Source: Craterostigma plantagineum (Eukaryota; Streptophyta; Magnoliopsida; Lamiales; Linderniaceae). From it: 64,000 nt of DNA. The notes beneath the pieces are model-generated. The model was not told the origin of the DNA, made no database searches, and saw only the letters and a list, made by a program, of their open reading frames with translations. The stretch spans positions 22,046,001 to 22,110,000 of the forward strand of contig JAPQWV010000012.1 of NCBI GenBank assembly GCA_027422505.1. The letters are read 5' to 3'. A program made the position numbers and the translations under genes. Numbering within the stretch: position 1 is the stretch's first letter; every line of letters begins with the position of its first letter. Shown piece by piece: positions 58,955 through 64,000 of this stretch.

Positions 58955-59200
58955 TTTTCGACCGGGCTGTGCGGGCCGAACCGAAATTTCGGCCGGGCCT
59001 GCGCGGGCCAGACCGTTCGGCCGGGTCTGTGCGGGTCGAACTGAAATTTTGGCCGGGCCCGTGCGGGCCGAACGATATTTTCGGCCGGGCCCATGCGGGC
59101 CGAACTCAAATTTCGGTCGGGCCCGTGCGGGCCGAAAATGTCGATCGGCCACCACACAGCCCGGCCGAAAATATCGTTCGGCCCGCGCACTGCAGGACCG
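58955..59200. repeat. Right palindrome array of MULE 3 (TTCGGCCGGGCC...GCGGGCCGAA)
   Basis: About six units of roughly 38-40 bp, each with TTCGGCCGGGCC, a short GTGC-type loop, and GCGGGCCGAA. Unit sequences differ from the left array but the TTCGGCC/GGCCGAA core is shared. Confidence 0.9.
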
Positions 59201-59462
59201 TAAATATCGATCGATCGGTCATAAAATGTTAAATCGAATTTTTTTTTCCGTATCGATCGATCGTTCGAATTTATTTGTGCATGTATTTTTCAGTATTTCG
59301 TACCAGAATTATATATTTAGTTAGTTTTTTCTTTTTAAATTAATTTAAATATCATAAGGGCAAAAACGTCTTTTTCAAGCCCTTTAGGGGGCGGTAACTA
59401 GAAAAAAAGGGGGCGGTGAATAGCAATTCCCTTTCTATTTCGCTCTATTCTGTTCTTGAGCT

Positions 59463-59464
<2 letters not shown>

Positions 59465-59522
<58 letters not shown>
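59465..59522. repeat. (GA)n microsatellite at the LTR end
   Basis: About 29 GA units just inside the end of the Copia D LTR. Confidence 0.97.
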
Positions 59523-59524
<2 letters not shown>

Positions 59525-59657
59525 CAAAATCAATTCATTCTTCTCATTCAAAAGTTACCTCCAAATTACAAAAGGGTTTCATATTTATATTACACGAAAT
59601 GGCCTAATAATAAACCCGCGAGCCCATTAATCAATTGACCCAAAGTATAACTAATAA

Positions 59658-60307
59658 GAGCAACTCCACCCGATCCCCATTTTACGACGCAAAACGCAAA
59701 TTTGCCTCCAACGGACACCTATACCGATACCCAAAATGAGATACCTAAATTTCTCTCTCCGGAAAACTCAAATTTGCGTTCTATTGTTCACTGACGCAAA
59801 TTTTTTGAACTATCACAAACAGACTCATTTTTATTAATAATTATGATTTGCAGTCTGTGTTTGGCTTTTTTAACCTATCAGCAACGAAACTTTACATGCG
59901 CGCTTGTTTACTACTTTTGTGTTATTTGTTGAGATACTGTTTATTTTATTTTTTTATTAGTATACTAATTATATGATAAACTAACAATAATTGTTATGTT
60001 ATTCAAGTTATTACAGTTCTCTTTTCTATATTTCAAAGGTCCGTTATAGAGTGATGTCGGCTAATAAGTATTTTGAAAAGTGATTTTATTAAATCTTTTG
60101 TCTAATTTAAAATAATATGTTGTCTAGTTTGTAAAAGTAAAATATGTGGGTAAAATTGAAAAGTTGTAAAAGTTGGTGTATAAGAAAATATTTCGGAATA
60201 TTCTTTTGAGTTTGAGAATTAGTTTAACGGTTGGAGAATAATTACTGTTTGACGTGACAGTTACTGCATTTTGAGTTTGAAAATGAGTTGTTCGGTTGGA
60301 GATGGTC
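59658..60307. mobile_element. PIF/Harbinger-like MITE (650 bp)
   Basis: Imperfect terminal repeats GAGCAACTCCACCCGA on the left against GACCATCTCCAACCGA read inward from the right. A 3-bp TAA is duplicated at 59655-59657 and 60308-60310. TAA duplications are typical of PIF/Harbinger. Inserted into the Copia D LTR. No coding sequence seen. Confidence 0.65.
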
Positions 60308-60405
60308 TAAGGAAGTTAAAATTCTGTTATTTCTACTCAGCTTTCTTTAGCTCTGTTCCTTAGCCGTAGCTATGCTCTTTAGGCCAGTTCTTCCATATTT
60401 TAACA

Positions 60406-60598
60406 CTCCCCTCAAGTACGGTGCTCATATAAATCAATGACACCATACTTGCCAAGAAGATAGTTGAACTGATCCTTCTTTAATGGCTTTGTCAACAAAT
60501 CTCCCCGCTGATCATATGAAGGAATATACCGAGTTTTTATGGTCCCATCTTCGATCTTGTCTTTAATAAAGTGGCAATCAACTTCTATGTGTTTGCTC
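60406..60598 (-). pseudogene. Copia D RNase H C-terminus
   Basis: Minus strand encodes KHIEVDCHFIKDKI, IPSYDQRGDLLTKPL and FNYLLGKYGVIDLY, then a stop and a purine-rich tract before the LTR. This is the C-terminal tail of Copia RNase H. The rest of the element is missing; the sequence changes abruptly at about 60598 next to a direct repeat of GATCGTTTTATAACC. Confidence 0.85.
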
Positions 60599-60830
60599 TA
60601 AGATCGTTTTATAACCGATCGTTTTATAACCGACAACGATGTTGAAAGGTTTAAATTGACTTCCAAGAGAAATTAGTCGGAGCATCATTTGAAAAGAAAA
60701 GATATAATCCAATTCAAATATGGATAATATACCGTGGCCTCATAAATTAAACTCAAAATAATATAAAACTCCGAAAAAAAAAAGAAAAGGAAAAGAAACT
60801 AGTTTGCACTTGCGGAGAGCAGCGAAGAAG

Positions 60831-61922
60831 ATGAAGCTATCCCTAAAACTCCTCGAACGTCACCATAGCCATGAACAGAGCCACCAACCCAAACCACAGC
60901 AGCTTCATCTCCGAGCTAAAATCCCCATCACAATCTTCGATTTACCCTTCGTTTCCCACTTCTCCACCACCACGACGAAGAACTCGATAATCTCAGAGAA
61001 TCCCTCCGATTTATCGCTTTCCCTCTCCACGAACTTCAAATCGGGCCCATCGCTGAAGCTCACCTACAGCGCCACGAATCAGCCGCTGACACTCACCTTG
61101 AAATCAGGCGCCGGCTTATTCGGCTCGCCAAACGGCTCGCCTCTCCTCATCTCCGCCCACTTCTCCTTTAATTTGCGCAACAACAGCCCTAACCCTACTT
61201 TCAACCTCGTCTTCAAGCCCAAATTCGGCTCGTTTTCGCTTAGGAAATCGACGTCATCTCACGGAAACGATCAGTGTTCGGCGCTGAGGAGCGATTCGTC
61301 CGAGCCGAGCTCGTTCGTGTTTGTCCCGCCGGAGAGGCCGACGACTGTAACTACCGGCCAGGGTTTGGGAAATTTGGGCAGTAATGACGTCGACAACGGC
61401 TCGATTTTAGGCAGTGCCGAAAAAGGTTCGATCTTTGAGAGTAATTTGAATTCGATTCACAAGGGTTTTAAGCTGATGGCTAATACGAAAGTTCCCATGT
61501 TGGCAAATAAGGTGAATTTGAACTTTAGGTGGTGTGTTGGGCTGGGAGAAGGCGATATGCCTATTTTGAGGATTAATAAGATTGGCATTCATAAGATTGA
61601 TGAAGCTTTTAGCAAAAGCCATGGTGATGATGATGCTGAGAAGGGAAAGAACGGAGAAAACGATGGAGAATTGGAATTCTTGAAGGGAATGTGCAGTTTT
61701 ATGAAGAAGGAGATGGATGTTTTAGCGAGGGCGAATAGGGATATGAGGTTTGAATTTGAGGAGATGAAGAAAGTGCAGTTAGATTCTGGGAACAGGCTTT
61801 CGAGGCAGGCGAAGAAACCTTTGGTCGAAAATGGCGGTGGATTCGAGCAGTGGAGGAATAAGAGAAACGGTGGAACGAAGAGAAGAATGTCGGCGTTGAT
61901 CGTAAGAAAGAGGAGAAGATGA
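60831..61922 (+). CDS. Plant-specific protein of unknown function (single exon, 363 aa)
   Basis: Start is the ATG at 60831 (MKLSLKLLERHH); no ATG precedes it in frame. The protein has LRAKIPITIFDLPFVSHF, DLSLSLSTNFKSGPSLKLTY and SPLLISAHFSFNLRN. I believe it belongs to a conserved plant family without known function that begins MK(L/I)SLK, but I cannot name it. The middle has alternating hydrophobic residues that could form beta strands (VNLNFRWCVGLGEGDMPILRI). The C-terminal third is charged and probably helical (FMKKEMDVLARANRDMRFEFEEMKK, given here as FMKKEMDVL and MRFEFEEMKK). The frame ends RKRRR at 61922. However, another frame over the same region stays open to 61999-62003 with KNGGLPTINVENELERAI, which looks coding. 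A one-base change near 61840-61865 may have altered the true C-terminus. Confidence 0.75.
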   Translation: MKLSLKLLERHHSHEQSHQPKPQQLHLRAKIPITIFDLPFVSHFSTTTTKNSIISENPSDLSLSLSTNFKSGPSLKLTYSATNQPLTLTLKSGAGLFGSPNGSPLLISAHFSFNLRNNSPNPTFNLVFKPKFGSFSLRKSTSSHGNDQCSALRSDSSEPSSFVFVPPERPTTVTTGQGLGNLGSNDVDNGSILGSAEKGSIFESNLNSIHKGFKLMANTKVPMLANKVNLNFRWCVGLGEGDMPILRINKIGIHKIDEAFSKSHGDDDAEKGKNGENDGELEFLKGMCSFMKKEMDVLARANRDMRFEFEEMKKVQLDSGNRLSRQAKKPLVENGGGFEQWRNKRNGGTKRRMSALIVRKRRR

Positions 61923-62118
61923 AGAACGGCGGATTGCCCACGATCAATGTTGAGAATGAGTTGGAAAGAGCTATAAAAGCTGCTTCTTTTTCTTCTCCTC
62001 CATGAGCTCTCGGGTTCTTAGATCATTGTATAGTGTTTGCTTTATAGTCAGCATTTTTCTTTTTCTTGTTTGAAGCAGTTGTTAAAAGAGCCGAAGTGTT
62101 GGGAAGTTATACCAATAC

Positions 62119-62673
62119 TGTTGGGGTTGAGCGGTAATATTTAATTCCGGGCTAGCGATAGTTGTATTTGGACCCCGCGAAAATTTATCGGGATATTAAT
62201 TAAATTCGAAATGACATCGAAAGAACACCGAGATTTTTACGTGGTTCGGCCAATACCGCCTATATCCACGGAGAGACAATAGTTTTACTATATTTGAAAA
62301 TATTACACCGTACAAAATAACGCTCGTGTTTAAACCCGAGACCCCTTACCCACCTGAGTAATGTTTTTGTACCGACTCTTAATTACCACAGTAAAACTGT
62401 AACCGCTCACCCTTATCCACCCGGACAAGATTTTTCCATTTTTTCTTTTTTCTTTTTCTTCTCATTTTTCCCTCACCTTTTTCTCTTACTCGCTCTCTCT
62501 CACTCCACTCTCTCTCTTCGTTACTTGTTTTTGGGGTGAGATGTTACACCATCACCACAAGCCTATATATAGGCATATCAAGTAGCTAGAGTCCAAAAAA
62601 TATTTTCGTCATTGCATTCGTCATAGGAAGAGGTCTCCTATTTTACTTCTTTCTCTATGTTGAAAAGTCAACA
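62119..62673 (-). repeat. 3' LTR of retrotransposon E (555 bp)
   Basis: Minus strand begins TGTTGACTTTTCAAC and ends CTCAACCCCAACA. A purine-rich tract (GAAAAGGGGGGAGAAT) abuts it on the internal side. The LTR contains ACGTGGTTCGGCC, common in plant Copia LTRs. No primer site follows on the plus strand, so it is the 3' LTR of a minus-strand element extending off the right edge. Confidence 0.78.
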
Positions 62674-64000
62674 ATTCTCCCCCCTTTTCAACATCTGCGT
62701 GTTCTTTAGAGAGCATTCCAGCGAACTCGAGAATGAGAGTCACCCGTTCATAAATACCACGAACGTCCATTGGCCTTCCTTTGTAGCACCTGCACATAAT
62801 CCGAATCAAGAATTCCGATCCTACCCCACTTGATTCATTCAACGGCCAATCTTATGTGCAGCTATGTTGAACCGACTCGACCCGTCGATTCCCGAAGAGG
62901 GACTTCGATGCAACCCCTTCTCCAGCAGGATTCCCTTCTCACCATCGTCTACCTTTATACCACGCGCACGATTTTCGTGAACCAATCGAAGTCTGAGTAT
63001 TATATACCATACTCGCATCCAGACGATACAAACTTCCTTTGCTCTTCTCACTTTTGGTAGACCATTTCCGCCATGTGTGATTTTTCCTGACTCCATGCTA
63101 TGAAAACTCCCTGGAATCTGACTGGCTCAAGAATATTAAATTCTACGCAACTTTGAGACAACGTCATACCACCCAAAATGCGTACCGCTCTGTCAACCAT
63201 TTTGATCTTCCCCGTTCCAACACACCGAGCAAGACAACGATATCCATCGGCCCATGGAGATCGAAAAAAACCGTTCGCATTTTTCGGAACGCATCAAAAT
63301 ATTCTCTTGGAGCAAACCCGAATTTAATATCCTTCTTCCTGAGAACGAGCGCCATCATTAGAGACTGTGAGAACGTCTCTAAGATAAACCGTGTGCTACC
63401 TTCGTTGTGGAATTTTCCTAGCCGCTTGTCCTTCTTCCTCCAAGTAGATAATTTCTCCTTATGTGTCCCGGCTCACCACACTGTAGCATCACATGCCCTT
63501 CCGCCACCTGGATTTGGACCTGCTGATGTCTCCAAATCCCCTGGCGTGTCACCTTCCTCTACGACTCTCTCCGTGTATAGCCAACGCCCGACTATCACCA
63601 TAATTTGGCCGCCTCCTCTCCAAAAGAGTTGATTCCATCATCCACTACCTTCACTGGCTCGTACCAGATGGTTGTGACCAAATTATCATCCAAATTAGGA
63701 AGAGAGATAAGAAGTAAATGGGCCTTACTTCTTCCTCTTTTCCGTCATTTACTCCGACTTTTCCTCGTCTCTCATCAAAGCTTATATCCTCAGCCTTGAC
63801 AACGAGCATCATTCACTCTTCTCTGCCACAGAGTGAAACCTCCCGCACCAGCACATTGTCACACTTTGCTGTCATCTGTCGCTATTATCCTTGCACAGAT
63901 TCAACAACCCGGCCCAAATAGTACTGATCAGATAATTCTCAGGAAAGGCTAGCGACCTGCCTCACAGCACTATTGCCATAACTCGCCAAAACTCCACCGC
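62674..64000 (-). mobile_element. Internal part of retrotransposon E, deletion derivative
   Basis: No RT or integrase is visible. On the minus strand at about 63500-63460 the sequence LQCGEPGHIRRNY resembles a gag zinc knuckle with its first and last Cys lost. It is followed directly by non-coding sequence leading to the LTR, so most of pol appears deleted. Short open frames on both strands match nothing I recognise. Confidence 0.5.

Larger units (their letters stand above)
57495..59431. mobile_element. Mutator-like element 3 (1.94 kb) with palindrome arrays
   Basis: Terminal inverted repeats of about 75 bp begin (G/T)GAATT(A/G)CTATTCACCGCCCCC and share CCGCCCCCTAAAGGGCT. The octamer TTTCTATT flanks both sides (57487-57494 and 59432-59439), a ninth base differing, consistent with a 9-bp Mutator-type duplication. 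A FAR1-like N-terminal fragment of a transposase remains inside. Confidence 0.82.
59462..60405 (-). repeat. 3' LTR of Copia D, split by a MITE
   Basis: Minus strand starts TGTTAAAATATGG at 60405 and ends CTCTCTACA at 59462. Without the 650-bp MITE and its duplicated TAA it is about 290 bp. It follows a polypurine-like tract (TTGAGGGGAG) and RNase H coding sequence. Confidence 0.75.

Noticed and set aside
60804..60830. Upstream start of the unknown gene at 60804
   Set aside because: The codon there is TTG, not ATG; the first ATG in frame is at 60831.

Overview
The window is nuclear DNA of a dicot plant. Four host genes of plant type sit in AT-rich DNA, three of them with many short GT-AG introns, and most of the rest is transposable elements. 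The species cannot be told from the sequence. I rebuilt the host gene structures by hand from frame, splice-site phase and recognisable protein families. The reading frame carries through all 27, 17 and 10 exons of the three spliced genes.

Left third (1-10649): two nested Copia retrotransposons on the minus strand. Element A (1-5621, running off the left edge) has an intact long gag, an open protease-integrase frame offset by 2 nt, a leader full of TTCGCAAAG palindromes, and a 295-bp LTR. It is inserted in the RT/RNase H region of an older, broken element B (5622-10649), whose integrase carries five tandem copies of a 221-bp segment.

Middle (11568-39088): three housekeeping genes, all on the minus strand. 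They are UPF1 (RNA helicase of nonsense-mediated decay, 1205 aa), LON2 (peroxisomal Lon protease, 887 aa, ending in AKL), and a novel plant SNARE of the NPSN11 type (257 aa). Between UPF1 and LON2 lies a 6.06-kb Mutator-like element with a perfect 9-bp target duplication. It is filled with a GTAGTACC-based array and starts about 270 bp from the UPF1 start codon. A 5'-truncated LINE sits in a LON2 intron. UPF1 and LON2 each appear to use one GC-AG intron.

Right part (39089-64000): almost all mobile DNA. It holds small Helitron-like elements, a solo LTR (41222-42250) and a very young Copia element C (42383-47739) with 99.5%-similar LTRs but broken frames. Element C sits in the terminal repeat of a long-TIR element that carries a multi-exon gene fragment. 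Next is a 6.02-kb MULE (51338-57356) with a perfect 9-bp target duplication. It encodes a MuDR-type transposase and, facing it, a plant mobile domain (PMD) protein. A second, smaller MULE (57495-59431) carries arrays of TTCGGCC/GGCCGAA palindromes. Then come a Copia LTR split by a TAA-flanked MITE, one host gene of unknown function (60831-61922), and the 3' end of another LTR element.

The best candidates for an unusual system are the MULE that pairs a transposase with a PMD protein between motif-rich terminal repeats, and the palindrome-array MULE beside it.
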